Source of the DNA: Rhizobium sp. WYJ-E13
Lineage (GTDB): Bacteria > Pseudomonadota > Alphaproteobacteria > Rhizobiales > Rhizobiaceae
Reading direction: 5' to 3'
DNA: 64,000 bases
NCBI RefSeq assembly: GCF_018987265.1
Contig: NZ_CP076853.1
Location: 1,426,001-1,490,000, forward strand
In this document: positions 1 through 8,331 of the stretch, one piece after another
Position numbering within the stretch: the stretch's first letter is position 1
Layout of the letters: each line of letters opens with the position of its first letter
Position numbers and translations under genes: made by a program
The notes under the pieces: model-generated
The model's input: the letters and a program-made list of their open reading frames with translations, nothing else
What the model was told of the DNA's origin: nothing
Database searches by the model: none

Positions 1-1204
1 GCGCCATTCGATGGGCGGCCAGAGCCTTGCCGAAAATGGCACGGCGCTGACGCTCGATCAGGACTGGCTGGAGGCAGATACGGCCGCCAAGACCTACCGT
101 GTCGCCGCCGGCACTCGCTGGTCGACGATCATTTCCAAGCTCGATGCGATCGGCTTTTCGCCCGCCGTCATGCAGTCCAACAACGATTTCGGCGTCGCCA
201 GCACCTTTTCGGTCAATGCGCATGGCTGGCCGGTTCCTTTCAGCGCCTGCGGCAGCACCGTCCGTTCCATCAGGCTGATGACGGCGGACGGCAGCCTTTT
301 GACCTGCTCGCGGACGGAAAATACCGAGCTTTTCAATCACGCCATGGGCGGATACGGGCTTTTCGGCGTCATCACCGAACTCGAGCTCGACATGGTGCCG
401 AACGTGCTTCTGCAGCCGACCTTCGAGCATCTGGCAGGCGAAGATCTGGGCCGGCGCTTTGCCGAGGTGCTCGCAGGCGACAGCTCGATCAACATGGCCT
501 ATGGGCGCATGGATATTTCGCGCGATCGTTTCTTTGAAGATGCGCTGCTGATCACTTACCGGGCCGCGCCGGACCAGACGAAGATACCGCCCGCCTCCGG
601 CTCCGGTTTCGTCAGCCACGTCTCGCGCGAAATCTTCCGGGCGCAGCTCGGTTCCGACACGGCCAAGCATTTCCGCTGGTGGACCGAGGCCGTTGTCAAT
701 CCGTCGCTCGCCGGCCAGGCGACGCGCAACAGTCTGATGAACGAACCCGTCATCACCCTCGATGACCGTGATCCGTCCCGAACGGATATCCTGCACGAAT
801 ATTTCGTCTCACCCTCGCGCTTCGCCGATTTCGTTGCAGCCTGCCAGGATGTCATTCCCGCCTCCTACCAGCAGCTTCTCAACATCACGCTGCGTTATGT
901 CGATACCGACCGCGACAGCGTATTGGCTTACGCGACGGAACCTCGGATTGCCGCGGTCATGCTTTTCTCGCAGGAAAAGACGGTGAGGGGCGAGGCCGAC
1001 ATGCGGCGTATGACGGAAGCGCTGATCGAGCGCGTGCTCGCAATCGGCGGCAGCTATTATCTGCCATATCGCCCGCATGCCCGGCTGGATCAGTTCACCC
1101 GCGCCTATCCTCGCGCTGGGGAATTTGGAGCGGCCAAGCGTCGGCTCGATCCCGGCCTTACCTTCCGCAATCATTTCTGGGATCGCTATCTCGGAAGCCT
1201 CTAG
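1..1204 (+). CDS. FAD-linked oxidoreductase, 5' end outside window
   Basis: The frame is open from base 2, and the first residues read R-H-S-M-G-G-Q-S, which fits the middle of the FAD-binding PP-loop of the FAD_binding_4 (PCMH) family. The ATG at 11 is therefore internal and the true start lies upstream. About 400 residues are visible. The FAD domain continues with F-S-V-N-A-H-G-W and V-R-S-I-R-L-M-T-A-D-G, then G-G-Y-G-L-F-G-V-I-T. The C-terminus ends in R-R-L-D-P-G-L-T-F-R-N-H-F, like the sugar-lactone/alditol oxidase end of the family (K-x-x-x-D-P-x-x-x-F-x-N). The substrate cannot be told. The next gene follows after 10 bases with a good ribosome site, so this is probably the first visible gene of a short operon. 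Confidence 0.8.
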   Translation, partial: RHSMGGQSLAENGTALTLDQDWLEADTAAKTYRVAAGTRWSTIISKLDAIGFSPAVMQSNNDFGVASTFSVNAHGWPVPFSACGSTVRSIRLMTADGSLLTCSRTENTELFNHAMGGYGLFGVITELELDMVPNVLLQPTFEHLAGEDLGRRFAEVLAGDSSINMAYGRMDISRDRFFEDALLITYRAAPDQTKIPPASGSGFVSHVSREIFRAQLGSDTAKHFRWWTEAVVNPSLAGQATRNSLMNEPVITLDDRDPSRTDILHEYFVSPSRFADFVAACQDVIPASYQQLLNITLRYVDTDRDSVLAYATEPRIAAVMLFSQEKTVRGEADMRRMTEALIERVLAIGGSYYLPYRPHARLDQFTRAYPRAGEFGAAKRRLDPGLTFRNHFWDRYLGSL

Positions 1205-1214
1205 GAGGATTTGC

Positions 1215-1622
1215 ATGTCCAGGCTTCGGCTGATTGCTGTGCTTTATACCGTGGCTCTGCTTTTTGCGGCGGCGTTGAATTACATTCCGGGACTGACAGA
1301 CGCGGAGGGGCGCGCCTTCGGCATTTTCGCGCTCGATATCTATGACGACAGCCTGCATCTGGCCTCGGCCGCCTGGGCAGGCATCGCGGCCTTCCTGTCG
1401 GCCCGTGCGTCCCGCAACTTCCTTTTCTATTTTGGCCTGCTCTATTTCAGCGATGGTCTGCTTGGGCTGATCACCGGGTCGGGTTATCTTGATCTCGGCA
1501 TCGTCAATTACGGCATTCAGGATCTTCCCTTTACGTTCAAGATCCTTGCTAATCTGCCGCATCTCTTCCTTGGTGGAGTGGGGATTGCGTCGAGCTACAT
1601 CTTCCGTCGCGAGGCCCCGTGA
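1215..1622 (+). CDS. Small integral membrane protein, DUF4383-like
   Basis: 135 residues with about four hydrophobic segments (near residues 5-25, 40-60, 65-90 and 108-130). The start ATG at 1215 has AGGAGG at 1203-1208, overlapping the stop region of the preceding gene. The sequence recalls the DUF4383 family of small membrane proteins of unknown function, but I am not certain of the family. Its stop codon (1620-1622) overlaps the ATG of the next gene, which points to translational coupling in an operon with the flavin oxidase upstream. Confidence 0.7.
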   Translation: MSRLRLIAVLYTVALLFAAALNYIPGLTDAEGRAFGIFALDIYDDSLHLASAAWAGIAAFLSARASRNFLFYFGLLYFSDGLLGLITGSGYLDLGIVNYGIQDLPFTFKILANLPHLFLGGVGIASSYIFRREAP

Positions 1623-2695
1623 TGCGGCGCCTCCTGAAGATTGTCGGCTGGATTCTCGCGGCGCTTGTTGTTGCGATCCTGCTGCTGCTCAGCCCGGTTG
1701 CCTATGTCGAGACCTTCTGCCATGCCGACCCAGAGCCTGATAGCTATAAGCCGCTGATTTCGGACCTGGAATTCCACAGGCAGGAAGCCAATACCTACCT
1801 GACCTATCCGGAGTGGCATATCGTCTATGCCTATGACGGGCTCGCCGAGGCCCTGAAAACTGGCGACGAATATCGCTTCGGCTATTTTTCCAACGTGAAG
1901 GATTTCTGGGTGGCCGACTGCGCGCTGACCCGCATCGCCGATCGGCATGGCGGCGCCGATCGCGAAACCCGAATGATGATCGCCACCATCGGCGTCAGCT
2001 TCACGCTCGAAATGGGCTTGAAAGCGGCCTATGAGGAAACGATCGGCCGAGTTTTTGCGCTATGGCGAGGCAGTGAAAAGACCCCGCAGGATCTCATCGC
2101 CCGCGACATGGCGATCGATTACGCCGCCTTCCTGCGCCAGACTCCATGGTACAAATACCCCTTCCAGCCCTGGATCGACAGGCTTTGGGCCGCACCGGTG
2201 GAAGAGCCGCCGCGCGGCTGGGAACGCCGTCTGGCGCTCGGCGGCGAATGGCGCGCCAAGATCGCTTATGCCGGCGTGATCGCCAGCGCTGTCGCTGCAA
2301 CCGGCGAGGCGAAGCGGACGATCCGCTCGGTCATATCGGGTCTGCCTGCCACCGCGCTTTCGGCAATTCCCGATGTATCGGTCATTGCGGAAAGTACCGA
2401 TGGCGTGCTGATCGAGACGCCGCGCTACGACCGCTTCACCCATATCCTCGCCGAGATCGCCAAGGCGGGCGGTACAATCCGCGAGATTGCCGGCAATGAC
2501 GAGATCATGGTGTCGCTGACCCTGCCGCAGGGTACGGAGCAGGGCAATCTGCCCGGCGAGGTAATCACGCGGCTTACGCGATCAGGTTTTGACAGCGACC
2601 GCGTGCTTTTGTCCGTCAAGGTGGCTGATCTTGCCTCGTTGCTTAGAGACTGGCCGATTGCGGATCCCGGCCTTGAGCATATATTCGATTTCTGA
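1622..2695 (+). CDS. Conserved unknown protein with N-terminal membrane anchor
   Basis: 357 residues. The ATG at 1622 overlaps the TGA of the upstream gene; a GTG one codon earlier is the alternative. Residues 3-26 form one strong transmembrane helix or signal anchor, and the rest is soluble and probably periplasmic. It contains a Tyr/Trp-rich stretch near 52-65 (T-Y-L-T-Y-P-E-W-H-I-V-Y-A-Y) and a C-terminal alpha/beta-looking region. I do not recognise a domain. Its tight packing with the flavin oxidase and the small membrane protein suggests a shared envelope-related task, but the function is unknown. Confidence 0.7.
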   Translation: MRRLLKIVGWILAALVVAILLLLSPVAYVETFCHADPEPDSYKPLISDLEFHRQEANTYLTYPEWHIVYAYDGLAEALKTGDEYRFGYFSNVKDFWVADCALTRIADRHGGADRETRMMIATIGVSFTLEMGLKAAYEETIGRVFALWRGSEKTPQDLIARDMAIDYAAFLRQTPWYKYPFQPWIDRLWAAPVEEPPRGWERRLALGGEWRAKIAYAGVIASAVAATGEAKRTIRSVISGLPATALSAIPDVSVIAESTDGVLIETPRYDRFTHILAEIAKAGGTIREIAGNDEIMVSLTLPQGTEQGNLPGEVITRLTRSGFDSDRVLLSVKVADLASLLRDWPIADPGLEHIFDF

Positions 2696-2715
2696 AGCAT
2701 CGAACGGGTGGCCCT

Positions 2716-3021
2716 GTGATAAGACGCTTGGCACGCAAGGCAGGCGCCGCGATTGCGGTCATTGCCGCAGTCTTCGCACTGGCTGCTGTCGTCTTTGCCG
2801 CAACAGGCGAGGCGCCAGCAGCCATGGTCTTTCCGGCCGGCAGCATTGAACCTGCCGCATTGCCCGAAGGTGTCTCCATCCTGCGATGGGGCAGGGGCTT
2901 TACCGTCGTCACGAGTGAACGCAGCGACTATGTGCGTGCGCTTTATGGCAGAGGTGCGCTTCTTGTCCTGCCGCTGCGAAAAAGCGGCTGCCTCTCGCTG
3001 CGGCCTGCATCGTCGACATGA
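2716..3021 (+). CDS. Hypothetical small exported or membrane protein
   Basis: 101 residues from a GTG start at 2716, 20 bases after the previous gene. Residues 8-30 are a hydrophobic Ala/Val-rich segment, a signal peptide or single membrane anchor. The remainder is a short soluble region with V-S-I-L-R-W-G-R-G-F-T-V-V-T. No family is recognised. No strong ribosome site precedes the GTG, so expression may rely on coupling to the upstream gene. The stop codon lies at the edge of a bidirectional terminator hairpin. It is the last gene of the group. Confidence 0.5.
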   Translation: MIRRLARKAGAAIAVIAAVFALAAVVFAATGEAPAAMVFPAGSIEPAALPEGVSILRWGRGFTVVTSERSDYVRALYGRGALLVLPLRKSGCLSLRPASST

Positions 3022-3053
3022 AAAAAAGCCGGACGCAGAACATCCGGCTTTTA
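3021..3053. terminator. Bidirectional rho-independent terminator
   Basis: Stem AGCCGGA (3027-3033) pairs with TCCGGCT (3043-3049) around a 9-base loop. It is flanked by a run of A on the left and T on the right, so it works in both directions. It closes the plus-strand unit ending at 3021 and the minus-strand small genes that end at 3081. Confidence 0.85.
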
Positions 3054-3080
3054 TTCGTGTTTTCCGCTGCGGAAGCGGCT

Positions 3081-3215
3081 TTAGAAAACGCTGTGCTTCT
3101 CTTTCAGCGACTTCCCTTCCGTGCTCTCACGGCGCAGCGCGGAAATTGTCGAAGTCACGGACACGATGAACATGATACTGATGAGTGCTGTGAGGACTGT
3201 CAGGATCGTGAACAT
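3081..3215 (-). CDS. Tiny single-pass membrane protein
   Basis: An open frame of 44 residues beginning M-F-T-I-L-T-V-L-T-A, with one hydrophobic helix (about residues 2-26) and a basic, charged tail ending K-E-K-H-S-V-F. The ATG at 3215 is preceded at good distance by AAAGGAA, and the stop is followed by a strong terminator (3021-3053), so this looks like a real gene despite its size. It lies 39 bases after the next minus-strand small gene and is probably co-transcribed with it. Function unknown. Confidence 0.55.
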   Translation of the reverse strand: MFTILTVLTALISIMFIVSVTSTISALRRESTEGKSLKEKHSVF

Positions 3216-3254
3216 GGTGGCGTTCCTTTCTGTGGAGAGTTGCGTTCAAGCCCC

Positions 3255-3416
3255 TCAGTACTGGCCAAGAACGCTTACGGAGCGAGCCGAAGCGTAGGGG
3301 CCATATACCTTGGAAGTATCGATCTTCTCGTTGTCATAGAGAGCGACTGTAGCAGTCAGCATACCTGTAATCATTGCCATCCAAAGCACGTTAATCATGG
3401 TGATCTTACCAGGCAT
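3255..3416 (-). CDS. Small membrane protein of unknown function
   Basis: 53 residues starting M-P-G-K-I-T-M-I-N-V at 3416. An in-frame ATG two codons earlier is possible, but AGGAAGGGA is better spaced for 3416. One hydrophobic segment (residues 7-26) is followed by a polar C-terminus rich in Ser/Tyr, suggesting a single-pass membrane protein with a short outer tail. Upstream (3537-3566) lies a motif also found before the neighbouring small gene at 3563-3730, so the two are probably co-regulated. Confidence 0.55.
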   Translation of the reverse strand: MPGKITMINVLWMAMITGMLTATVALYDNEKIDTSKVYGPYASARSVSVLGQY

Positions 3417-3536
3417 GTTCATTCCCTTCCTGCCGCGCTTCCGCATCTCATATGTGTCGATCAAGTGAACGCATCCGTCTTAAAATGGTTCCCGCCGGAT
3501 GTTGACGGGGTGTTTACCAACCGTGTTCTGAAGCGA

Positions 3537-3566
3537 CCTTGAATGCCTTGTTCATCTGCCGTTCAG
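3537..3566 (-). promoter_or_regulatory. Shared upstream motif, copy A (11-bp GTTCA repeats)
   Basis: A 30-base block matching copy B (3817-3846) at 22 positions without gaps. On the plus strand it contains GTTCAT and GTTCAG exactly 11 bases apart, preceded by CCTTGAA. Direct repeats at 11-bp spacing are typical of OmpR/PhoB-family response-regulator sites. It lies about 120 bp upstream of the small membrane gene starting at 3416. The binding protein is not known. Confidence 0.5.
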
Positions 3567-3730
3567 AATTCAAATCGATTAGAACGCATGCGGCCAAGCT
3601 GACGCATAATGGCCGCATGTTCGTTAACTTCCGGTCGTACCCAAAGCTGGCGTCGATTAGCGACATAACCGTAGAAAAGCTCCGCAAGCAGCGAGAAAAT
3701 AACGGCTATTGCAATCAGGATGATCAGCAT
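3563..3730 (-). CDS. Small single-pass membrane protein with basic tail
   Basis: 55 residues from ATG 3730 (GGAAAG about 9 bases upstream; a longer in-frame form is possible). Residues 1-22 are strongly hydrophobic (M-L-I-I-L-I-A-I-A-V), followed by a charged tail rich in Arg (V-A-N-R-R-Q-L-W-V-R-P-E-V). The arrangement is like the two other small minus-strand genes just downstream. The shared motif copy B lies 87 bp upstream. No family is recognised. Confidence 0.5.
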   Translation of the reverse strand: MLIILIAIAVIFSLLAELFYGYVANRRQLWVRPEVNEHAAIMRQLGRMRSNRFEF

Positions 3731-3816
3731 GATCAAGGTCTTTCCGGGGATAACGCTACCTGGACCGGCAGCGTCTGCGTTGATGGTCCGAGTAAAACAG
3801 ATCGCATCTGAGCGGG

Positions 3817-3846
3817 CCTTGAACACCGCGTTCATTCATCGTTCAG
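3817..3846 (-). promoter_or_regulatory. Shared upstream motif, copy B (11-bp GTTCA repeats)
   Basis: Second copy of the 30-base block described at 3537-3566: CCTTGAA, then GTTCAT and GTTCAG 11 bases apart. It lies 87 bp upstream of the small membrane gene starting at 3730, and about 80 bp before coaD on the other strand, so it could in principle act both ways. Probable response-regulator binding site by its spacing. Confidence 0.5.
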
Positions 3847-3926
3847 CCGCGCCAGGCGGCATGGCTAAATGACTTGCGAGAAACGGGCTTCCATGACAAA
3901 AGGCGTGAAACAAACGGCCGGGCCAG

Positions 3927-4421
3927 ATGACGACAGCTTTCTATCCGGGGTCCTTCGACCCGATCACCAACGGACACGTTGATGTGCTGGTGCAGGCGCT
4001 AAACGTCGCCGAGAAAGTGATCGTTGCGATCGGCATCCACCCTGGCAAGGCACCGCTCTTCTCCTTCGAGGAAAAGGCAGCGTTGATCCGCGCGTCGCTG
4101 GCCGAGGTCTTGCCGGAAAAGAGCGCGCATATCGACGTCGTTTCCTTCGACAATCTCGTCGTCGACGCCGCACGCGCGCATCGCGCAAGCCTGCTGATCC
4201 GCGGCCTGCGCGACGGCACCGATCTTGATTACGAAATGCAGATGGCCGGCATGAACCGGCAGATGGCGCCCGATATCCAGACCATCTTTCTGCCGGCAGG
4301 CACGGCCTCGCGGCCTATTACCGCCACATTGGTACGACAGATCGCAGCCATGGGCGGCGACGTCAGCGCCTTCGTGCCGGCGGCCGTCTTGCAAGCCCTG
4401 AAATCCAAGCGCAAAGCCTAG
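3927..4421 (+). CDS. coaD: Phosphopantetheine adenylyltransferase
   Basis: Transfers AMP from ATP to 4'-phosphopantetheine to give dephospho-CoA, the fourth step of CoA synthesis, in the cytosol. The 164 residues match the usual bacterial length. The nucleotidyltransferase signature T-N-G-H is at residues 14-17 after the conserved F-Y-P-G-S-F-D-P start, R-G-L-R-D-G-T-D is at about 92-99, and the C-terminal I-T-A-T-L-V-R-Q replaces the usual I-S-S-T-x-V-R. The start is fixed by the conserved N-terminus; no strong ribosome site is visible. It leads a same-strand run through two cyclophilins to queA and tgt. Confidence 0.95.
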   Translation: MTTAFYPGSFDPITNGHVDVLVQALNVAEKVIVAIGIHPGKAPLFSFEEKAALIRASLAEVLPEKSAHIDVVSFDNLVVDAARAHRASLLIRGLRDGTDLDYEMQMAGMNRQMAPDIQTIFLPAGTASRPITATLVRQIAAMGGDVSAFVPAAVLQALKSKRKA

Positions 4422-4446
4422 GCGGCATCGCCTCAACGGAGCTCAC

Positions 4447-5019
4447 ATGAAACTCTTCTATCTTGCATTTGCCGGCGTGCTCTATCTCGCCTCCTTCGCG
4501 GGCGACGCTTTTGCGCAGGCTGCCGATCACTACGTCACCATCCAGTTGAAGAGTGGCCCGGTCGTTATTCAACTGATGCCCGATGTCGCGCCGAAGCACG
4601 TTGCGCAGATCGAGGCGCTGGTGAAGAAGGGCGAGTATGACAATGTTGCCTTCCACCGCGTCATTCCCGGCTTCATGGCCCAGACTGGCGATGTGAAATA
4701 CGGCAACATGGAAAAGAACTTTGATGCGGGCCAGGCTGGGACCGGCGGTTCCGATCTGCCCGACCTCCCGGCTGAGTTTTCCAAGACGCCCTTCGTCCGT
4801 GGTACGGTCGGCATGGCACGCTCACAGGATCCGAATTCCGCCAACTCGCAGTTCTTCATCATGTTTGCTGACGGTTCCTTCCTGAATGGTCAGTACACGG
4901 TCGTCGGCAAGGTTGTTTCGGGCATGGAAAACGTCGACAAGATCAAGAAGGGCGAAGGCCAGAACGGCGAAGTCAGCAATCCTGACCGCATGATCAAGGT
5001 CACGCTGGGCAAGAAGTAA
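4447..5019 (+). CDS. ppiA: Periplasmic cyclophilin-type peptidyl-prolyl isomerase
   Basis: Catalyses cis-trans isomerisation of Xaa-Pro bonds and so assists folding of exported proteins. 190 residues: a signal peptide (about 1-23, ending D-A-F-A before Q-A-A-D) and a cyclophilin domain with F-H-R-V-I-P-G-F-M-A-Q-T-G-D (about 70-83) and M-A-R-S-Q-D-P-N-S-A-N-S-Q-F-F-I (about 122-137). The start has GGAG upstream. A second cyclophilin without signal peptide follows 25 bases later, and the pair looks like a duplication serving two compartments. The symbol is by analogy to periplasmic PpiA. Confidence 0.9.
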   Translation: MKLFYLAFAGVLYLASFAGDAFAQAADHYVTIQLKSGPVVIQLMPDVAPKHVAQIEALVKKGEYDNVAFHRVIPGFMAQTGDVKYGNMEKNFDAGQAGTGGSDLPDLPAEFSKTPFVRGTVGMARSQDPNSANSQFFIMFADGSFLNGQYTVVGKVVSGMENVDKIKKGEGQNGEVSNPDRMIKVTLGKK

Positions 5020-5044
5020 GTTCAAGACGAGAAGGAGAACGACA

Positions 5045-5554
5045 ATGGCCGAGATCAAGGATCCGGAAAACACCATCATTCTGGAAACCACCAAGGGCAA
5101 GGTTGTCATCCAGCTTCTGCCGCAGGTCGCGCCCGAGCATGTCAAGCGCATTAAGGAACTCGCCCGCGAGAAGGCCTATGACGGCGTTGTCTTCCACCGC
5201 GTCATCGCCGATTTCATGGCGCAGACCGGCGACGTGCAGTATGGAAAGAAGGGCGGCGAGAGCTTCAACCCGGGCCGGGCCGGCATGGGCGGTTCTTCCA
5301 AGGACGATCTCAAGGCGGAATTCTCTGCAACGCCGCACGTTCGCGGCACCTGCTCTATGGCTCGCTCGCAGAGCCCGAACTCGGCAAACTCCCAGTTCTT
5401 CATCTGCTTCACTGACGCTCCGTGGCTGAACAAGCAGTATTCCGTCTGGGGTCAGGTCATCGAAGGCATGGAAAACATCGACAAGATCAAGAAGGGCGAG
5501 CCCGTCTCCGATCCGGATTCGATCGTCTCCATGCGGGTTGCCGCCGACGTCTGA
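5045..5554 (+). CDS. ppiB: Cytosolic cyclophilin-type peptidyl-prolyl isomerase
   Basis: 169 residues without a signal peptide, so a cytosolic prolyl isomerase. The same catalytic signatures as its neighbour appear: F-H-R-V-I-A-D-F-M-A-Q-T-G-D and M-A-R-S-Q-S-P-N-S-A-N-S-Q-F-F-I. The ATG at 5045 has GAAGGAGAA in ideal position. It is co-transcribed with the periplasmic copy. A strong hairpin (5570-5610) follows the stop and probably reduces read-through into queA. Confidence 0.93.
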   Translation: MAEIKDPENTIILETTKGKVVIQLLPQVAPEHVKRIKELAREKAYDGVVFHRVIADFMAQTGDVQYGKKGGESFNPGRAGMGGSSKDDLKAEFSATPHVRGTCSMARSQSPNSANSQFFICFTDAPWLNKQYSVWGQVIEGMENIDKIKKGEPVSDPDSIVSMRVAADV

Positions 5555-5569
5555 TTGTGATTTCTGCTG

Positions 5570-5610
5570 AAACCCGCCCTTGCGCGAGAGCGCGGGGCGG
5601 GTTTCGCTTT
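5570..5610 (+). terminator. Hairpin terminator after ppiB
   Basis: AAACCCGCC (5570-5578) pairs with GGCGGGTTT (5596-5604), with a further GC-rich inner helix, followed by a T-rich stretch (TTTCGCTTT). It lies between ppiB and queA on the same strand and may be an intrinsic terminator or attenuator. Confidence 0.65.
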
Positions 5611-5626
5611 GCCTGGAAGTGCCCCA

Positions 5627-6712
5627 ATGCGCGTAGACCTCTTCGATTTCGACCTGCCGGATGAACGCATTGCGCTGCGGCCCGCCGAGCCGCGCGACAG
5701 CGCACGCCTGCTCGTTGTCGATCCGAATGCGCAGACGGTGCTGTCTGATCATCACGTCTTCGACCTTCCTTCTTTCCTGAAGGCTGGCGACGCACTGGTC
5801 TTCAACGATACCAAGGTCATTCCGGCTCAGCTTGAAGGCATCCGCCATCGCGAGGGTGCTGGTGGTCAGCAGGTGTCGGCCACACTCCACATGCGCATAG
5901 GCGCCAACAAGTGGAAGGCTTTCGCCAAGCCCGGTAAGCGCCTCAAGGAGGGCGACCGTATTGCCTTCGGCCACAGCGGCGAAAGCTGCATGATCGGCTC
6001 TCTCGATGCCACCGTCGAGGAAAAGGGTGAGGCGGGTGAAGTGACGCTCGCCTTCGATCTCTCCGGCCCTGTGCTGGACGAAGCGATTGCCAGCGTCGGC
6101 CACATTCCGCTGCCGCCCTATATCGCCGCCAAGCGTCCGGAGGACGAACGCGACCGCGCCGATTACCAGACCATCTATGCGCGGGAGGAGGGCGCCGTCG
6201 CCGCCCCCACCGCCGGATTGCATTTCACGCCCGGTCTATTCGAGGCGCTCGACAAGGCCGGTATCGAGCGCCATTTCGTGACGCTGCATGTCGGTGCCGG
6301 CACCTTCCTGCCGGTCAAGGCTGACGATACCGACGATCACAAGATGCATCTCGAAAGCGGCTATGTCAGCGCTGAGATCGCCGCGAGGCTGAATGCCGTG
6401 CGGGAACGGGGCGGGCGCATCATCTGCGTCGGCACGACCTCGCTTCGGCTGATCGAAAGTGCTGCCGACGAGAGCGGTAAGATCCAGCCTTGGGCAGGCG
6501 CCACCGGCATCTTCATCACGCCCGGCTACCGCTTCAAGGCGGTCGATATTCTCATGACGAACTTCCATCTGCCGCGTTCGACGCTCTTCATGCTGGTCTC
6601 GGCCTTCGCTGGCTTCGAAACCATGCACGCGGCCTACGAACATGCCATCTCGACAGGCTACCGCTTCTACTCCTACGGCGACGCGAGCCTTCTTTTCCGG
6701 AAAGACAAATGA
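5627..6712 (+). CDS. queA: S-adenosylmethionine:tRNA ribosyltransferase-isomerase
   Basis: Transfers the ribosyl part of SAM onto preQ1 at position 34 of tRNA to give epoxyqueuosine. The 361 residues match the family length. It begins [11 protein letters not shown] and carries the conserved [16 protein letters not shown] and [10 protein letters not shown] blocks and the C-terminal [11 protein letters not shown] segment. The ATG at 5627, with GGAAG upstream, is preferred over one six codons earlier because the family starts here. The stop overlaps the tgt start (ATGA), so the two successive queuosine enzymes are coupled. Confidence 0.95.
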   Translation: MRVDLFDFDLPDERIALRPAEPRDSARLLVVDPNAQTVLSDHHVFDLPSFLKAGDALVFNDTKVIPAQLEGIRHREGAGGQQVSATLHMRIGANKWKAFAKPGKRLKEGDRIAFGHSGESCMIGSLDATVEEKGEAGEVTLAFDLSGPVLDEAIASVGHIPLPPYIAAKRPEDERDRADYQTIYAREEGAVAAPTAGLHFTPGLFEALDKAGIERHFVTLHVGAGTFLPVKADDTDDHKMHLESGYVSAEIAARLNAVRERGGRIICVGTTSLRLIESAADESGKIQPWAGATGIFITPGYRFKAVDILMTNFHLPRSTLFMLVSAFAGFETMHAAYEHAISTGYRFYSYGDASLLFRKDK

Positions 6713-7839
6713 CCGAGAACTTCCAGTTCACCCTGAAGAAGACCGATGGTGGCGCACGCCTAGGCGAGATTTCCATGCCGCGCGGCACGATCCGCACCCC
6801 GGCTTTCATGCCTGTCGGTACGGTCGGCACGGTCAAGGCCATGTATCTCGACCAGGTGCGTGAGACCGGCGCCGATATCATTCTCGGCAATACCTATCAC
6901 TTGATGCTGCGCCCGACGGCCGAGCGTGTCGCTCGCCTCGGTGGCTTGCACAAGCTCATCCGCTGGGAGCATCCGATCCTGACGGATTCCGGCGGCTTTC
7001 AGGTCATGTCGCTGTCTGGTCTGCGCAAGCTCGATGAGCAGGGCGTCACCTTCAAGTCGCATGTCGACGGCAGCCTGCATCACATGTCGCCGGAGCGCTC
7101 CATCGAAATCCAGGGGCTGCTCGGCTCGGATATCCAGATGCAGCTCGATGAATGCGTGGCTCTGCCGGCCGAGCCCAAGGAAATCGAGCGCGCCATGGAA
7201 CTGTCGCTGCGCTGGGCCGAGCGCTGCAAGGTCGCTTTCGGCAACCAGCCGGGCAAGGCGATGTTCGGCATCGTGCAGGGCGGTGACGTGCCGGCTTTGC
7301 GCGTCCGCTCGGCCGAAGAACTGGCGAAGCTCGACCTGAAGGGTTACGCCGTCGGCGGCCTTGCGGTCGGCGAGCCGCAGGACGTGATGCTGAAGATGCT
7401 GGAAACGACGCTTCCGGTCCTGCCGGGCGAAAAGCCGCGATATCTGATGGGCGTCGGCACGCCCGACGATATCTTGAAGTCCGTTGCCCGCGGCATCGAC
7501 ATGTTCGACTGCGTGATGCCGACCCGTTCGGGTCGTCACGGTCTGGCCTTTACCCGCCGCGGCAAGGTCAATATCCGCAACGCCCGTCATGCCGAAGACA
7601 TGCGCCCGCTCGACGAACAGTCCAACTGCCCGGCGACGCGTGATTATTCGCGCGCCTATCTCCACCATCTCGTCCGCGCCAACGAGGCGCTCGGCGGCAT
7701 GCTGCTCTCGTGGCACAATCTGAACTATTATCAGGAACTGATGCAGGGCATCCGCAAGGCAATCGCTGAAGATCGCTTCGCTGATTTCATGGCGGAAACG
7801 ATCGAGGAGTGGGCGAGAGGCGATATCGAACCCGTCTGA
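6709..7839 (+). CDS. tgt: Queuine tRNA-ribosyltransferase with altered zinc site
   Basis: Exchanges guanine for preQ1 at position 34 of tRNAs with GUN anticodons. 376 residues, full length. The catalytic motif D-S-G-G-F-Q and the segment [10 protein letters not shown] are present. The zinc site is unusual: the family signature C-x-C-x2-C...H reads S305-x-C307-x2-T310...H336, so two of the three cysteines are replaced, checked at codon level (TCC, TGC, ACG). The residue spacing to the histidine is preserved, so this is substitution and not a frameshift. Start overlaps queA by 4 bases; the gene is convergent with, and directly abuts, the next minus-strand gene. Confidence 0.95.
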   Translation: MTENFQFTLKKTDGGARLGEISMPRGTIRTPAFMPVGTVGTVKAMYLDQVRETGADIILGNTYHLMLRPTAERVARLGGLHKLIRWEHPILTDSGGFQVMSLSGLRKLDEQGVTFKSHVDGSLHHMSPERSIEIQGLLGSDIQMQLDECVALPAEPKEIERAMELSLRWAERCKVAFGNQPGKAMFGIVQGGDVPALRVRSAEELAKLDLKGYAVGGLAVGEPQDVMLKMLETTLPVLPGEKPRYLMGVGTPDDILKSVARGIDMFDCVMPTRSGRHGLAFTRRGKVNIRNARHAEDMRPLDEQSNCPATRDYSRAYLHHLVRANEALGGMLLSWHNLNYYQELMQGIRKAIAEDRFADFMAETIEEWARGDIEPV

Positions 7840-8268
7840 TCAGATGCCCTTGCTGTCGGCGTTCGGCACAATCTGCACGCCATTAATCTTGTAGCTGCCG
7901 TCGGGCTGGCGGGCGACCTGATAGATCGCCGTCCAGTCCTTGCCGTCGCGGCTTGAGATCAACACTTCCTGATAGATGACAGCGCCGTCGTCGATCGATC
8001 TGCTGCGCCCGAACGCGTAGTTGCCGGGATGATAAACTGGCTCGTAACTCTTCTTCACCATGGCGAAGAAGACGTCCTTGTCCGGATACATCGCCTTGAT
8101 ACCCGGTGCAGCAAAGGAATAGGCCGTATCGGCGTCATCCTTGAGGAATGCCCTTATCTGCTCCTCGATCATCGTCTGTGTCGTCTGCACTGGATCTTCG
8201 GCATGGACTACCATGCCTGACGTCAAGGATGCGGCACACAGAACCAGCACTGCAAAGAAAGCGCGCAT
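7840..8268 (-). CDS. DUF4864 exported protein
   Basis: 142 residues with a signal peptide (about 1-23, ending M-V-V-H-A-E) and a small alpha+beta fold like the DUF4864 family, itself similar to NTF2/SnoaL-type folds. Typical parts are I-R-A-F-L-K-D-D-A-D-T-A-Y-S-F-A-A-P and V-Y-H-P-G-N-Y-A-F-G. The function is unknown and the protein is probably periplasmic. Its stop codon directly abuts that of tgt, with no space for a separate terminator. Confidence 0.75.
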   Translation of the reverse strand: MRAFFAVLVLCAASLTSGMVVHAEDPVQTTQTMIEEQIRAFLKDDADTAYSFAAPGIKAMYPDKDVFFAMVKKSYEPVYHPGNYAFGRSRSIDDGAVIYQEVLISSRDGKDWTAIYQVARQPDGSYKINGVQIVPNADSKGI

Positions 8269-8331
8269 GGGATCATCTCCGGCAGTATCCGGAGAAGTGT
8301 AGGCTATTTTGCGCGCTTGAAAAGAGGCTGC

